A stretch of 64,000 bases of DNA, taken from contig JADHYV010000027.1 in assembly GCA_027604705.1 (NCBI GenBank), positions 186,001 to 250,000 of the forward strand, read 5' to 3'. Both the position numbers and the translations under genes were made by a program. Source of the stretch: Allomyces arbusculus. Lineage: Eukaryota; Blastocladiomycota; Blastocladiomycetes; Blastocladiales; Blastocladiaceae. Within the stretch, counting starts at the first letter, position 1. Each line of letters opens with the position of its first letter. Shown here one piece after another: positions 31,178-43,209 of the stretch. The notes beneath the pieces are model-generated. The model made no database searches. It saw only the letters and a program-made list of their open reading frames with translations, and was not told the DNA's origin.

Positions 31178-31440
31178 TGCGATTAAGAGCCCTGCTTGCT
31201 AGCTGAAACGATAGCTAGTGGAAGCGTGGCCGAATGGATTGGGTCATCAATGGGGGATGTTGGAGGACAAACCTGGACGTCGCAAGAACTGAGCAGTCAC
31301 GTGCGTTTGTGTCGATCTGGAGCAGTGTGATCGCCTTCTGCCACGCATCTAACTATTTCGAGCCTGGGCTTGCGTGTTATTCCTCGTGAGCAGCCGTAAA
31401 ATGATGTACAGGCATGCGTTCTGGCCTTGGACGCTCCATG
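31178..31440. other. Border between cluster B and the housekeeping block
   Basis: 263 bp between the copy 12 start and the Shq1 stop. No repeat or transposon end that could explain the boundary was seen. Confidence 0.35.
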
Positions 31441-33070
31441 TTATTCATCCTCATCGTCCGAATCCACATCCTCAACCGCAATCTCCCTCGCCAGCGCCTC
31501 CCACTGTTCCAAGCGCCACTCTCGCGTGACCTCCCCATCCACCTCTTTCCCGACCCGCGCCCAAACCTTCTGCCCCACCGTCTCGCCCTCGATCGCGACC
31601 GCCGCCATCATCTTGCGCCACATCATGCTCCACTTGGCGTCACCCATTCCAATCACCCAGTTGAGCAGCGGGTCGATCCAGACCGTGTTGAACACGAACC
31701 GCGTGTCGTCGCGCGCGAGCACGTGGTGGACGGCGAGAAGCGCACGAATCGCGCCACGGCGGCCGCCACGCGCGAGGATGGTGTGGGTGTCGAGGATCGC
31801 GCGGCGCGCGAGGGCGCGGTGCCGGTAGAGCGGGTAGCACAGCGCGCGGCGCGTGAATGCGGTCAGGACGGTGTGGAGCGAGGTGAATTGCTGCGAAGGA
31901 GAGAGGCGAGGTTAGAAATTAGCGAAGGCAGGCAGGATTGAGCAGGGAAAACCATACCTCCATGCAAGACAGCGTCGCGCACACTTTACTCACCATCCAA
32001 GACGCCTCCGGGTTATCACTGATTTCGTCGCCGGCCTCCAAACGCACGGCGAGCGCATAGCTCAAAACAACGTCAATCAGGGCGAGCAGACTCGGACCGC
32101 GATCGGTCTTGGCCACGAGCATCTTTCGCGTCGACCGCTGCACCAAAGCGTCCTGCTCGGCTCGCGTGAACTCCAGTGGCGGCGCCGTCGACGACGAGAG
32201 TGTCAGTCGGTCCATATCGGTGGCAAGAGAGGAGGCATCACCAGTCGTCGTGGTCGGTTTGGATGGGATCTCCACGAGCGACGCGTCAATGGCGGACGCG
32301 GTCAAGGACTTCCACCACGACGCGCTCTTGAGAAGCGACTGGATGTCGTCGTCCTCGACGAAATTTTCCCTGTTTCAGCAAAAATAGCATCAGCCCCACG
32401 CCGTGAGCTACCGAGCTAGCATGAGCGGCACGAACATGTAGTGGTCCTCGTTGAAATCACCGTCCTCGCGCTCAATCCGCGCCGCCGTGCGATCCGCGGG
32501 GCTCGTCGTGTCCGGGTCCGGCACATCGAGCAACTCCGGCAGCTCGTCCTGGTGTGACGCAAACACACCGCGGAACTCGTTGGCAAACCCGTATCGGAAC
32601 CCGACCAGCTCGTCGGTCACCGTCGGATCCGCAGCCGCACCGGGCAAGTGCTGCTCCCACGTCCAGTCCTCGTCGTCCTCCTCCTCATCTTCATCGTCGC
32701 TATCCACGGCCACTTCGTGAATCCCCACACCCGCCTTGGTCCTCTCCTGCTTTTCGCGCTTGCCCGGCGGCACGAGAAGTTGCGGCAATACATCGAGGTC
32801 CTCGAACGTGGTGCCGGGCAATTTTTTCGGAATCGTGATCGTGAACCAGCCGGCATCAATGTCGTATTTCGCCTGGATGCGGTCCTCGGCCTCGGCCTCG
32901 TCGTCAAGGTCGCCACTGAAGTAGACCGACAGGAAATAGGGCTTGCAGTGGAATCGGAAGTTGGGGCCGGCGACGAGCGTTTCGACGTTGGTCGCGCGCA
33001 CGTGCGGGGCCCGGATGCGCAGCGTCACGTCGTCGTTGGTTTGCGTGACGGAGAATTGCGGCGTGAGCAT
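31441..33070 (-). CDS. SHQ1: H/ACA snoRNP assembly factor Shq1
   Basis: Three exons: 33070-32412, 32369-31958, 31890-31441 (506 residues; yeast Shq1 has 507). N-terminal CS/p23-like domain (residues 1-95): MLTPQFSVTQTNDDVTLRI, YDIDAGWFTITIPK, FEDLDVLPQLL. An acidic linker (DSDDEDEEEDDEDWTWE) follows, then the Shq1-specific helical domain: FTRAEQDALVQRS, WMVSKVCATLSCMEQF, RRALCYPLYRHRALARRA and RGAIRALLAVHHVL. Shq1 chaperones the pseudouridine synthase Cbf5 before H/ACA particle assembly. Intron 1 is only 42 nt, the shortest in the window; intron 2 is 67 nt. Confidence 0.9.
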
Positions 33071-33382
33071 CGTGGTAGTGGTTTGATTGGCGTTGGTTGG
33101 TGGATGGTGCAGCAAAATGGAAAGCGGTGAGCAGTGATCAAAGCGATGGTGGAGAATGGTTGACGCGGTCACAGGACTTGTTGCTGGGTGCTGCTTTGGT
33201 CGCTCCATGCTTCTTCCACACGATCTAATCTGACAAGTGGGCGACGCGAGTGAGCGCGGACGAGCCCGGGGCGAGCCACATCCTTTACATTGGGCCTCGT
33301 ATGTTTGCAGAGAGGATGCAAATGTTTGCGACGGTTTATTATCCCACTCCATCCTCTACCCACGCCGCACCAATACCGGCCG
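33071..33382. promoter_or_regulatory. Shq1 promoter region / Ipk1 3' flank
   Basis: 312 bp between two genes on the minus strand. No distinctive motif. Confidence 0.3.
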
Positions 33383-34857
33383 TTACAGCTTCACCCCTGC
33401 CACATCACCCCCGGCCGCCGCGCCATTCACAAAATGCGCGCGAATCTCGCCATCCAGCTCAAACCACTGCGGTACTTTGGCCAGGGCCTTTGGGTCCAGA
33501 TCCAAAAGCACCGCGCGATACACCAACCCCTCTCCACCCGGCAACTGCTTGCACATATCCCCTTCCGGCACCTCGTCGCCCTTGGACACCGTGATGAGCA
33601 TCGAGCAGTCCTTGAGCGTCATCGACAACACGTACTCGGCAAGCAGCTGGAACCGGTCGACGGCAGGCGGCGACGTGCCGGCCTCGACGGCGGCGCGGCG
33701 CGCGAGGTACCGGTCAATCACATCCCGCCACTCATCGAGCAAAATGTGCGGCGGATCGACCGATTGTGCGGCGAGAGCGAGGTATTCAGCGTGCACGTGC
33801 GCCGGGTCGAACTGGTCGAGCGCTCGCTGGTGTGCGCCGAGTGTGCGCAGGACAGGGACCAGGTCCGAGAGAACGGAGGTGAGGAGGGTGGTCAGCGCGG
33901 CGCGTGCGTCGGTGGTGCCAGTGGACATGTCGCACAGCGTATCTACCGCGACCGAGCTCCATTTCGGCGCGGTCACGGGTACAGGCATGCCGTCGACCCA
34001 AACGCGGAGGTTGTTGTGCGGCGTCGCGAGCAGCGCGCGCACCGCGTCTGGTACGGTGGCCTCGTCGAGGAAATCAAGCGGGCAGAGCTGGCTTGGCGCA
34101 TAGTGCGGGTCCTTGGCTGCCTTGAGCTGCTGGTGCATGCAGAACCGGCAGGCCTGCGACCCCGTTGTCGGCGAGGGCGTGCGGACGGGCGACGGCGTGT
34201 GGATTGGTGACGGCGTGCGAGGGGGCGAATTGGGCCGCGCGCACTCAGCCGCGTCCTTGACAAACAGCCACTTGGGCTTAATTTCAATGCACAGCGTGTG
34301 GTCGCCGAGCCGCGCATAGTCGGGCGACAGCAGCGCAATTGGTTGCAAGGGGTCGATGTGCGCGTGGTTCGCACGCTTGGCCGGGCGAGCACCAGCAGCG
34401 TCAATATGGCCCCGGAGCGAGGTGAGGAACGTCGGCGGCAAGCGCACTGGAATGAGCGTCGGCAAGTGAGCGGGAGGAAACAGCGGGTTCACGACGTGAG
34501 TGATGAATGCAGCCATGTCGAGCGCCGAGTGGGCGTTGGGCGCATCAGCGGCAGCGGCGTGCGCGGATTTGGCCACGCGCAGAATAACATGGTGCGTTCC
34601 CAGACGCTTGAGAACCTACAGTGTTCGTGCGCGGTGAGCGACGGGCTCGTGCAAGCAGCCAGGTCGTAGGAAGTTAAAAAAAATACCGGATCCATTGCTG
34701 CCACATCTGTGTCCGCTGGTACGGACGCAGCAACGACCAGATTTGCATTGCCCTCGCCGCGGTACGCCCAAGCTGATGGTTGCATGAGAATTGGCGGCAA
34801 GTCGACGGCCGCTGCGTTCACGGCCGAGTGGACAGGATTAATTGATGTCGAGTCCAT
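33383..34857 (-). CDS. IPK1: Inositol-pentakisphosphate 2-kinase (Ipk1)
   Basis: Two exons: 34857-34687 and 34615-33383 (467 residues); intron 71 nt with a GTATTT donor and a long T run. The first exon carries WAYRGEGNANLVV, the ATP-binding loop of the family. The second has CIEIKPKWLF, the zinc-ligand-like CRFCMHQ, and near the end VLLDLDPKALAKVPQWFELD, the diagnostic DLDxKxxxxxxxxxxLD motif. The enzyme makes InsP6 from Ins(1,3,4,5,6)P5, supporting mRNA export and other nuclear roles. An S/P/T-rich insert (TPSPIHTPSPVRTPSP) sits between the second and third motifs. A CAACTTGCTGCAA element lies 84 nt upstream of the ATG. Confidence 0.92.
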
Positions 34858-34940
34858 GGCGCCGGTGGAAATTAGGGAGGTTGACGACTTCTTGGCAGAA
34901 GCAGGACCTGGTTTAGCGCTAAATTACTAGTTGCAGGAGA

Positions 34941-34953
34941 TTGCAGCAAGTTG
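34941..34953 (-). promoter_or_regulatory. Exact CAACTTGCTGCAA element, 84 nt upstream of Ipk1
   Basis: Exact 13-mer on the minus strand, in the position expected for a transcription start or core promoter. Same sequence and nearly the same distance as before the TRIC gene. Confidence 0.45.
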
Positions 34954-36563
34954 CGCGAGAGAAAACAAAACGTCGAGCCAGCAACGATGAGAGATGGAAT
35001 GGTTGGCGGTGTTGCAACGACTCGACAAGCAACCACAAAGTGGAAGGCAGTGAGGCATGAGCGAAACGTTTCGATGCTGGGCGTATTGTTGAACCAAGGC
35101 CAAGTACACAGCACAACCGCAAACACATGCCGACGGTGTGCATCCCTCCCACTTTTCAACGACCTCAATTTTGCTGGTTGATTTGCATTAGTAAATAACA
35201 CAGACGAGAGGGCATGGTCGGAGGACGCAACAGACACGGTGCAATTGCACTTCTACCAAGGCAAGACAATGGACAAGATCGTCCTGGTGGTGGAGGCTGA
35301 TAAGGCAGAGTCTGGTACACTCTGATGCACCTCTCCGCCGCTAAAGTGGGAACGCTCATGATCACTCATCAAATTCGGGGGTCACTGTCGCTGACTCGGA
35401 TGTGTGCAGCTTGGACCTTGATCACCTTCAGGTCTGCATTGCTGCGGCCCCCTGAATTGACGAGTGTGAAGTGGAGATACTAAGAAGCAGATTCTGTCGA
35501 TGTCCAAACCGTGTCCACGAGAGAGCCATATAAGTAGGTGGCCTGCCTTGCTGACGGCGAGGAAGCCCCTGCTCGCTGATGAGGAAGCTGACACCACGCT
35601 GGCTGAGGATGGGCATGGACCATGGCGTCAGTGGTTGTCCCCTTACACCAGCAGCTGGTGGAAAGCTGATCCGTCAAAATAACCTGTTGACGATATACGG
35701 AACCGGCGCGGCCTCCAGACGAACGAACGAACAAACGAACGAACGAACAAACGAACGAACGAACAAAAGAACGAACCTGTGCAAAGTTCAACACTATCAG
35801 TGAACGTCTCAAACAATGAATCAACACAATTGAATCAAAGAAAGCACGTCATACAAATCCTGGACGAAATGGTACCCGCCCCACCATCCCTGAACGAACG
35901 ATGTCAACAAATTCGGAACCCAAGTGCATCAATCAGTTGGCGCCATGACCCTCCACAAATTTCTGACAAGCCAAGTTCGCCAGACGAACTCCTTCCAATT
36001 GAAATTCCCGCACCACCAGCCCGTGCGTGATCTGACTAAAAGGTTCGATGAAACAGCACGCTGCAATACCGCCGGCTGGAACGATCACTCTGCAAGTCCG
36101 ATTCCTGAACGATGATGATGAAGCAAGCCGCCCCAAGTCCCTTCAAGTCTCTGTAAGTCGACTCTTTGAAATCTATCCATGCCAAACAAGTTCGCTCAAA
36201 CGATCCATCGTCGAGCGAGTCTCTCCTCCTTCCGGCCCCAACGATCCGCACCACCATACGCCGTGACCGAGCGTGAAGGTTTGGCGAATCAAAACGCTGC
36301 AAGACCATGAAACATGCATGGCCAATCCGAGTGGAGAGAGAATTTGAGATTTAGGGCATCACAACGAGTGGCCGTCGTGGACAGAGAGCGATGTGCAGGT
36401 GCCATGGGGATTAGAAACGATTGCGTTGGTGTCTTGGTCTGAGCAATGGCCGACTAGGGCTTCCAGCGAACCCTTCCCAAAAAATGAAATCAACACCACT
36501 ACCGTATTTACTCAGGGCAACAAACAGCGAAGCCCGTCCAAAATCACATCCACCTGCTCCGTC
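34954..36563. other. 1.6-kb gene-poor region between Ipk1 and Pub1/TIA-1
   Basis: No gene recognised. Holds a (GAAC)n microsatellite (35720-35776). AT-richer than neighbouring coding DNA. The many short ORFs show no family resemblance; a decayed gene cannot be excluded. Confidence 0.45.
35720..35776 (+). repeat. (GAAC)n microsatellite
   Basis: About 14 units of GAAC with GAACAAAC interruptions. Creates an artificial Val/Arg/Ser/Phe-rich frame on the minus strand. Confidence 0.9.
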
Positions 36564-38365
36564 TCACGATGCTGCTTGTGCTTCCCCGTCCGTCGTCCCC
36601 GCCGTTGACGGCATCGCACCACTCGTGACCGCCGCCACGGCCGCTGCCGCCTGCGCCGCTGCCGTCGCGGCAGCCGCGGCCGGATCCGCCTGGTTCTGTT
36701 GGCTCAAATAGTACGCGTAGTAGTACTGGTAGTAGGCCTCGGCGGTCGCTTCCGGGTTCGCCGCTGCAACTGCGGCATCCGACGACGCGGCAGCACCGTC
36801 CGTCGCGGGCTGCTGTTGCTGCGGGTCGGCCGCCGCGGCCGCCGCAACCGCCGCTTGCTGCTGCTGCATGAGCTGGATCTGGTACGCGACCGCGGCCTGC
36901 GCCGCCGCCGCGGCCGCCGCAGCAATCGGATCGGATAATGGCGGCAAGGTCGACGGGTCCGGGACCGCCATCGGCGCGGCCGCAGCCGCCGGGTACCCCG
37001 CGGCCGCATAATACGCCGCGTACTGCTGCGCGTACGCCGCCGCGGCGGCAGCCGCCGGGTCCTGCATCGGCGGCATTTGTGCGTACGGGTCAGGGGCGCC
37101 GCCGTGCATGGGCGGCAGCGACGGGCGAGCATCGGCAAACTTTTCCTTACCCCACGAGCACTTGACGCTGCGCCCCATAATATTGGCGCCGTTCAGGTAA
37201 CAAATGGCCATGGCCGCATGCTCATGCGTGTCCATGACGACAAACGCGAACCCACGTTCCGACTGGAGCCGAATCTCGTGCACGAACCCGTACTGCTGGA
37301 AGTACGGGTACAGGTCGGCCTCACGCAGGGCGTGAGCGAGGTTGCCAACGTAGACGGTCACGTTGGTCGCCGGCGCCTGGTGCAGGACCGTTTCGAAGTG
37401 CAGTGATGGTTGGGCCGGGGTCGGCGGCGGGAGGGATCCGCCGCGGCGATCACGGTCGCGGTCGCGATCGTCGGGCATCGGTGCCTGGTTCTGCGATTTT
37501 TGGTTGGCCCAGTTGACGCGGATCGCGCGCGTGCCCAGCCATTCGCCGTTCATCGACGCAATCGCGCGCTCGGCGTCGTGCTTTTCGCGGAACGACAGGA
37601 AGCCGTACCCACGCGACTTGCCCGTGTTGTTGTCCCACATGACGCGCGCGTCTCTGGATTCGGGGAGGTGCGGTAAGTTCGCGCGTTTGAGAATGGTGGG
37701 ATTGGGTGCACAGAACGTACGAGAGCGAGCCAAACGCACTAAACGCCTTGTTGAGCACTTGGTCCGTCACGTCCGAGCTCAGGTCGCCGACAAACACGTG
37801 GAAGTGATCTGAACACAAAATATCCAAGTGAGCGACCAAGCGGCATTAAGGCGATGAGTAGAGAAGGGCCACCTACTTGTCGTGTCCTCGCGTGGTCCTT
37901 GTGTGCCTTGGTGCGCCCAGTTCACTTTCAGTTCCTGGAAAAGAGCGGCAGCAGATGACAGTCAGCGGCAAAGGAACAGGAGCTCGTCTCCATTGGGCCA
38001 GATTCAACGTACTGCGCCCATGATCGACCGCCCGTTCAGCGTCTCGACCGCGGCGAGCGCCGACCTGTGGTCGGCAAAGTCGACGAACCCAAAGTTGAAG
38101 CCGTTGTGCTGGAACTAATGCATCGATCCATGCCGCACTTGTCAGTCTACTATTTCCGGCATCCTGGTCGTCGCTGGAATCATCGTCGCAAACGCACGTT
38201 CTTGTCGGGAATGATCTTGACGTGCACGACCTCGCCCATGGTCCGGAACACATCGGCGAGCATCATTTCCGTGACGCGCGGGTCGAGATTGCCGACATAA
38301 AGCGACTTGTGGTCCTCGTTGGGCGGCGGCATCATGCCGGGAACGCCCATGGGGCCGCGCGACAT
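36564..38365 (-). CDS. TIA-1/Pub1-type RNA-binding protein with three RRMs
   Basis: Five exons: 38365-38198, 38114-38013, 37934-37877, 37808-37721, 37653-36564 (501 residues); introns 83, 78, 68 and 67 nt. RRM1 (residues about 20-96) has SLYVGNLD and FGFVDF. RRM2 (about 112-190) has HVFVGDLS and RGYGFLSF. RRM3 (about 235-305) has VYVGNLA and RGFAFVVM. Linkers such as IMGAELKVNWA and IRVNWANQ are typical of Pub1/TIA-1. The C-terminal 170 residues are Ala/Gln/Pro/Tyr-rich and prion-like, as in stress-granule proteins. The family binds U-rich mRNA to control stability, translation or splicing. Confidence 0.92.
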
Positions 38366-38671
38366 GGTGCGGGGTCGGGTTGAGTTCGTGGGCCGGGTCG
38401 TGAGCGGGGCTGGAAATTGGCGGCAGCAAGGCCGTACGATTGCTGGTGGTCCGCGCTGCGACGGCGTTTGTGGTGGGTTGGAAACGAATTTGCGAGCAAG
38501 GATTTGAGTCTTGCGAAACGGGAAGTGTGAGATAGGCATCCCATGGTTATGAACAGAATCATGTGCCACAGAGGCTGCTCTGGCAGGGGATCACGACGCA
38601 AAAACATACGTGCAAAAATGGACATCTAGAGACGAGAGCAATTCTGCAAGACACAATCAAACAAGCGACGA
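38366..38671. promoter_or_regulatory. Pub1/TIA-1 promoter region, P450 3' flank
   Basis: 306 bp between two minus-strand genes. No motif recognised. Confidence 0.3.
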
Positions 38672-40432
38672 TCAAAGCGCCGCGAGGGGTCGAAGCTGGA
38701 GCGGGATCGGGTCCTCGTTCATGAGCACCATATTGAAGACAATTTTGTCGGGCGCTGGCGCAGGCAAAATCTCGAACCGTCGCAAAAAGTGCGCGAGAAA
38801 GACGGTCATTTCCATCTCAGCAAGGCGGCGGCCGACACACGAACGTGACCTATTATCGCGGGATCAGTTTCCCATCGACGTTGACGCCAGCCATTGGTCG
38901 CGGAACACCAAAACGTACCCAAAACTGAACGGCAAAGACGCAAACGGATGCACGTCCTTGCCATCCCACCGCTCCGGGACAAACTCGTCCGGGTTCGTAA
39001 AGTACCTGTCGCTGCGTGACGTGACCTCCATGGCCATCAAAATCTCGGTGCCCTTGGGCACCGCGTACCCACCCACGACCGTATCGCATGGTGCAAACCG
39101 CGACAGGACTGGCGCAATCGAGTAGACGCGCAACGATTCCTTAATCACGTTCTTCAAGTACTTGAACTGCGCGAGATGCGCTTCCGTCACGGGCGCACTC
39201 GGGTCGGCACCAACGACCGCGACAATCTCGTCGCGCAGCTTAGCCTGCACATTCGGGTGCCGCCCGAGCAGGTTCAGCGTGAAGAGCACCGCGTACTTGG
39301 TCGTATCGAACCCGGCCATCAAAATGTCGACGGCCGACGCGAGCATTTCGTCTCGCGTGAGCGTCGCGTCGCGCCGCAGGACGTGGCCCAGAAACGTGCC
39401 ATCCAGTTTACTCGGGTCGGCCGCGCATTCAGTAAATGTGGTCGCCATAAATTTGGCTGTCAGGTCCATGGACGCCTGCATGGCCTTGAAGTGCGTACGG
39501 ACCGCGGGGGTGAGTTCCATGCGCCATGCGAATTCGGGATGGAGTAAGACAGGGGTCGTGGTCGAGAGAACGCCGTAGAAGGCGTCGACCATTTCGCGAG
39601 CGACTGGGTTCGGCGGGTCGTTGAGGGCGCCGAGAGTCTGGCCGAGAACGATCTTGCTGACGGCTAGGGAATGGATTGAGCTAGTCAGAGCGCTCACTAA
39701 ATGGTGGACAAAATGGAGAGAAACGAACATTCAATCGACCACCGCACAACCAAGTCTTCCAAAGCCACCGTCTTCTTGCCCTCGAGTACCTCCGGCCCGG
39801 CACGACGCAGTTCACGTTCCATCACGTCCATGGCCTGCGCCGTGATCTGGTCCACCTTGGAGCAAAACGCGTGCGCGCTTTTCGGCGGGAAGATGGGCGA
39901 CTGGATCGCGGACCGGAGCCGCTTCCACTCGTCCCCTTGTCTATTTGCATGAGATGCGTTCCACGATGATCAGAACAGCGTTGCGGACCCTCCAGGCAGT
40001 CGCCATGACCACCTACTCCATGACGATCCCCGCCGGGAGGTCGTTCCGCTTCCGGAAATAATCCCATGTCGGCGGGGCCATCCGTTCAGGCGTCGGCCCA
40101 TCGGCGCGGAACACGTCGGCCGTCATATCGGCATCAGCGGTTATGATCGAGTCCTGGTCGGCGCCCGGCATTCGTAAGCGCATGATGGGCCCATACTCTG
40201 CGACCAGTTCCCGGATGATGCGATGCATATTGACGGCCGTATTGCGCGGCTCAACCATGGCCAACTTGAGCGCCGACCCAACGAAGGGTAAGGTCGGACT
40301 GAGCCTCGGGATCGCATCCCAGGACTTGGGCTCAACTGATGCAGCTGTCGCTTTGGTGCGGATGGCCAACGTGTGCGCGACTCGTGCGCTTGCAGCGCGA
40401 CCGACTTGACGGAGTGGATGGGTTAAGATCAT
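38672..40432 (-). CDS. Cytochrome P450, mitochondrial-type
   Basis: Four exons: 40432-40017, 39940-39729, 39663-38919, 38849-38672 (516 residues); introns 76, 65 and 69 nt. Motifs: WKRLRSAI (helix C), RWSIESVSKIVLG (helix F/G region, restored by the 65-nt intron), AGFDTT (helix I), KESLR (ExxR) and FVPERW. The haem loop FSFGSRSCVGRRLAE is completed across the last intron. The start MILTHPLRQVGRAASARVAH is basic and acid-free, like a mitochondrial presequence; the in-frame MAPFLLLLAAA 22 codons earlier would instead give a membrane anchor. Helix F/G wording and spacing resemble the animal CYP11/24/27 clan. Substrate unknown. Confidence 0.9.
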
Positions 40433-40656
40433 TTTTGTTGGTGCGCCAGTTCTTTGCACTTGCTGTGCGGCTGCAAGCAGAAGAAGAAAGGGCGCCATCG
40501 TAGGCCATTGGCGCTGACATGACCTCTTGCATTTGAGGTCCACGTCATTCCTTTTCTGACACTTGATGGAATCGACCTTCTATTTGGCAAACAGTTGAAA
40601 CAAACCGAGAGAAGACGAAGTGGGTACGACGCGCGACAGCAAGATGCTCGCTATAT

Positions 40657-41897
40657 TCACGCTCTTGACTTCTCGACCGTTGTTGCCGACGCGGTGCGGC
40701 GGCAGCCTTGCCCACTGTGCGCGCAGCACCCGCTGCGACGATGGTACGGCGCGCCGTGGTACCACCAGAACGCGAGCACGCCAAACCCGATCCCGAGAAC
40801 CAGACCAGCGAAAACGTCGCGCCACGAATGGCGGTTATCGGCCACGCGCTACACCGACCACACCCGTCGTCAGTGCAAGCCCAAGTCCAAAGAATGCGAA
40901 AGGAGCGCTGTACCGTCACGGCCACCGCCAGCGTCACATAAATCGGCACGACCGCGCGCACCAACCTCATCCCGGCGGTCCCACCGCGCCGCAACCACCA
41001 CTGCGTCAAATACACCATTCCCGCCGCTGGCATCGCCGAGTGACCCGACGGGAATGCCTTGAGCCCCTGGAACAGAATGCGTTGGTTGGTCGTTGTGCAC
41101 GCCGCGAGTGTGATCGCGCCCGTGGTCGCGGGGCGGCACCGGTCGAGCAAGTCTGGGCGCGGTTCTGACGTGACCAGTTTGAGAAACTCGCAGGCAAATT
41201 CGGTGAGTGCCGTGGCCATGAGCAGGCCGACAATGGCGTGCATTATCGGGGCGCGGATCGTGAGCGACCGGGAGGAGAGCAGGTCGGTCGCGATGATGCA
41301 GAGCATCGGGCCGACGATGGCGAGGAGCTGGGGGTCAGATACGACGGGGTTAGTTCGAGTGCGTCTAACAGAGGGTGGAGAGGGTGGAGATTTGTTGCGT
41401 ACCGCCATTTCCACGTCGGTGATCGTGTCGGTGCGCATCGGGTACGAAATCGACACGTCGTCCGTGTGGAAGGAGCTGTGGCCGCGGAATTGATCAGAGC
41501 TGGTCTTCGCGCAAAAATGAACTGGTACGGCTGCAACGAACCGATCTTGGTACACCGGCTTCATGAAGAACAGCGTGAAGAGCGCGCATGCCCACACAAT
41601 CGCGGTCGACCCAAGCTCGACGGCAAAATCGGCGGGAAGCTCGAGATACTTCCATCGCCGCCCAACTCGTGGTCCCGGGTGGACATCGACAGTTGGCCGA
41701 CCAATCCGCTCGTCCAAGCAGCGCGCCTTGGTGCAACGATGCGGCGCGTCGACCTCGTCAAAGCTGGTCGTCTCGGCATGTTCTTTTGTGCCGGATGCTC
41801 GTCCGGGACGACGAATAAGCGGAACATTATCGTCTTGTGCATTGCCGGAATGTTCTCGGGCATTTCCGCTGCCATCGGGATGCTCGAGCTGCGTCAT
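40657..41897 (-). CDS. PAP2-superfamily lipid phosphate phosphatase
   Basis: Three exons: 41897-41403, 41327-40914, 40848-40657 (366 residues); introns 75 and 65 nt. The three phosphatase motifs are present: KLVTSEPRPD, FPSGHSAM and TRVADNRHSWRDVFAG; the third is recovered only after splicing at the GTACAG donor. Hydrophobic stretches fit six membrane helices. Such enzymes dephosphorylate phosphatidate or diacylglycerol pyrophosphate in ER/Golgi or vacuole membranes. The first intron is 75 nt, in frame and free of stops, so an unspliced form would add 25 residues. Divergent from Tom22. Confidence 0.88.
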
Positions 41898-42296
41898 GGT
41901 GCTGTTGAAGTAATCGCAAAGTCGGTCGAGGCGAGAGTCGGAAACGAGCTTGAACAGTTGCTGGAACTGACCAGGACGCGAGCCGGATCTCGTGCGTGGC
42001 CTGCAGCTTGTTGCTCGAGCGAACTGAGATCGAAAGAGAGGGATGAAGAACGAGAGCAGAGACGTTGGCAACGATGGAAGAAGTGGTCGCGAGCCGATCA
42101 AATACGTTCATTCTTGAAGTCAGATGGAAAATCATTTCGGATACAGAGCATCAAACCAGCACGTGATGCTCGTCAACACTTGTCCACCGCCGCCGCTCAC
42201 TGTCGCGATCACGACTGCCGCAGGGATTCGCCGACACCACCACCACCACGCCCGCATCACCCCGCACCCGCACCAACTCCCTGCACTCGCACCAGC
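41898..42296. promoter_or_regulatory. Divergent promoter region, PAP2 phosphatase / Tom22
   Basis: 399 bp between divergent starts. A CCACCACC-rich run just before the Tom22 ATG; otherwise nothing distinctive. Confidence 0.35.
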
Positions 42297-42825
42297 ATGG
42301 TCAAGCTGTCCAACTACCAAGAGGACCTCGAAGGCGTCGACTCGGCCGACGAGTACCAGACGACCGACTACGGCTCCGACGCCGAGTCCGATTACTCGGT
42401 TGCCGACGAGGGTCTGCTCGACCGTATTGCCGCGCTCAAGGACATCGTCGCGCCCGAGACGCGCTACGCGATTTCGTCCAAGGTCGCATCGGCCGCCTCG
42501 TTTGGCAAGGCCGCGGCCAAGTTTCTCGGGAACGCCGCGTGGGTGATCTCGACGACGGCCTTGATCATGCTCGCGCCGCTCGTCATGGAGCTCGAGAAGG
42601 AGACGCAGATGGTCATGTTTGAGAAGGAGCAGCAGATGCGCGACCAGTCGGCGCAGCAGGTACGCACTGCGCGCTCGAGTTGGCCGGTTTGGCCAGGGTC
42701 GCTGACCCATGCTTTTCGATTGCTGGTAGATGCTCGGCACGCAGGGTGGTGCCGCCGTTCCCGGCATGCCCGGTGCGCCCGCTGGCGCCAAGCCCGCCGC
42801 CGGCCTTGTTCCGCCCGGTTTCTAA
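42297..42825 (+). CDS. TOM22: Mitochondrial import receptor subunit Tom22
   Basis: Two exons: 42297-42659 and 42730-42825 (152 residues); intron 70 nt. The cytosolic N-terminus is acidic (DSADEYQTTDYGSDAESDY). Then LLDRIAALKDIVAPETRYAI, the conserved segment before the single membrane helix (about residues 78-97, NAAWVISTTALIMLAPL), then a short Gln/Met-rich and Gly/Ala/Pro-rich tail facing the intermembrane space. Tom22 is the central receptor and organiser of the TOM complex. Confidence 0.9.
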
Positions 42826-43209
42826 ATCCGTTTTGTTTGAGGGTGAGCTTGGTGCCAAAGGAACCCGATCGTTTCGGGTCTCTCCCGCGTGGTCGCACAA
42901 CTGTCGTTTGTTTGCATTTTGTCTCGTTTCTGCGTTTTTTCTTTCGCTGTGTATCTGTTTATTCTTTGGGTGGCCGCCCATCGTGTGGATATAGTCTCTC
43001 CGTTTTTCTTGGCCACGAAACATGGTGGAGAGAACAGTTTGCGAGCGTCGTTTCCATTCCAGGAACCGGCAAGGATAGGTACGGCGAAACGAAGCAAGTG
43101 TATGGAGCAATACTGGACACACCCGACGACGACGATTACGACGACTGCAAAAGACGAAACGAAACGACATCAAACTCCACAACGACCGACACCACACCTT
43201 GGACCGGAT
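42826..43209. terminator. Convergent 3' region, Tom22 / TRIC
   Basis: 384 bp between two stop codons. T-rich on the plus strand directly after Tom22 (TTTTTTC near 42937), fitting transcript ends. No gene seen. Confidence 0.3.
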
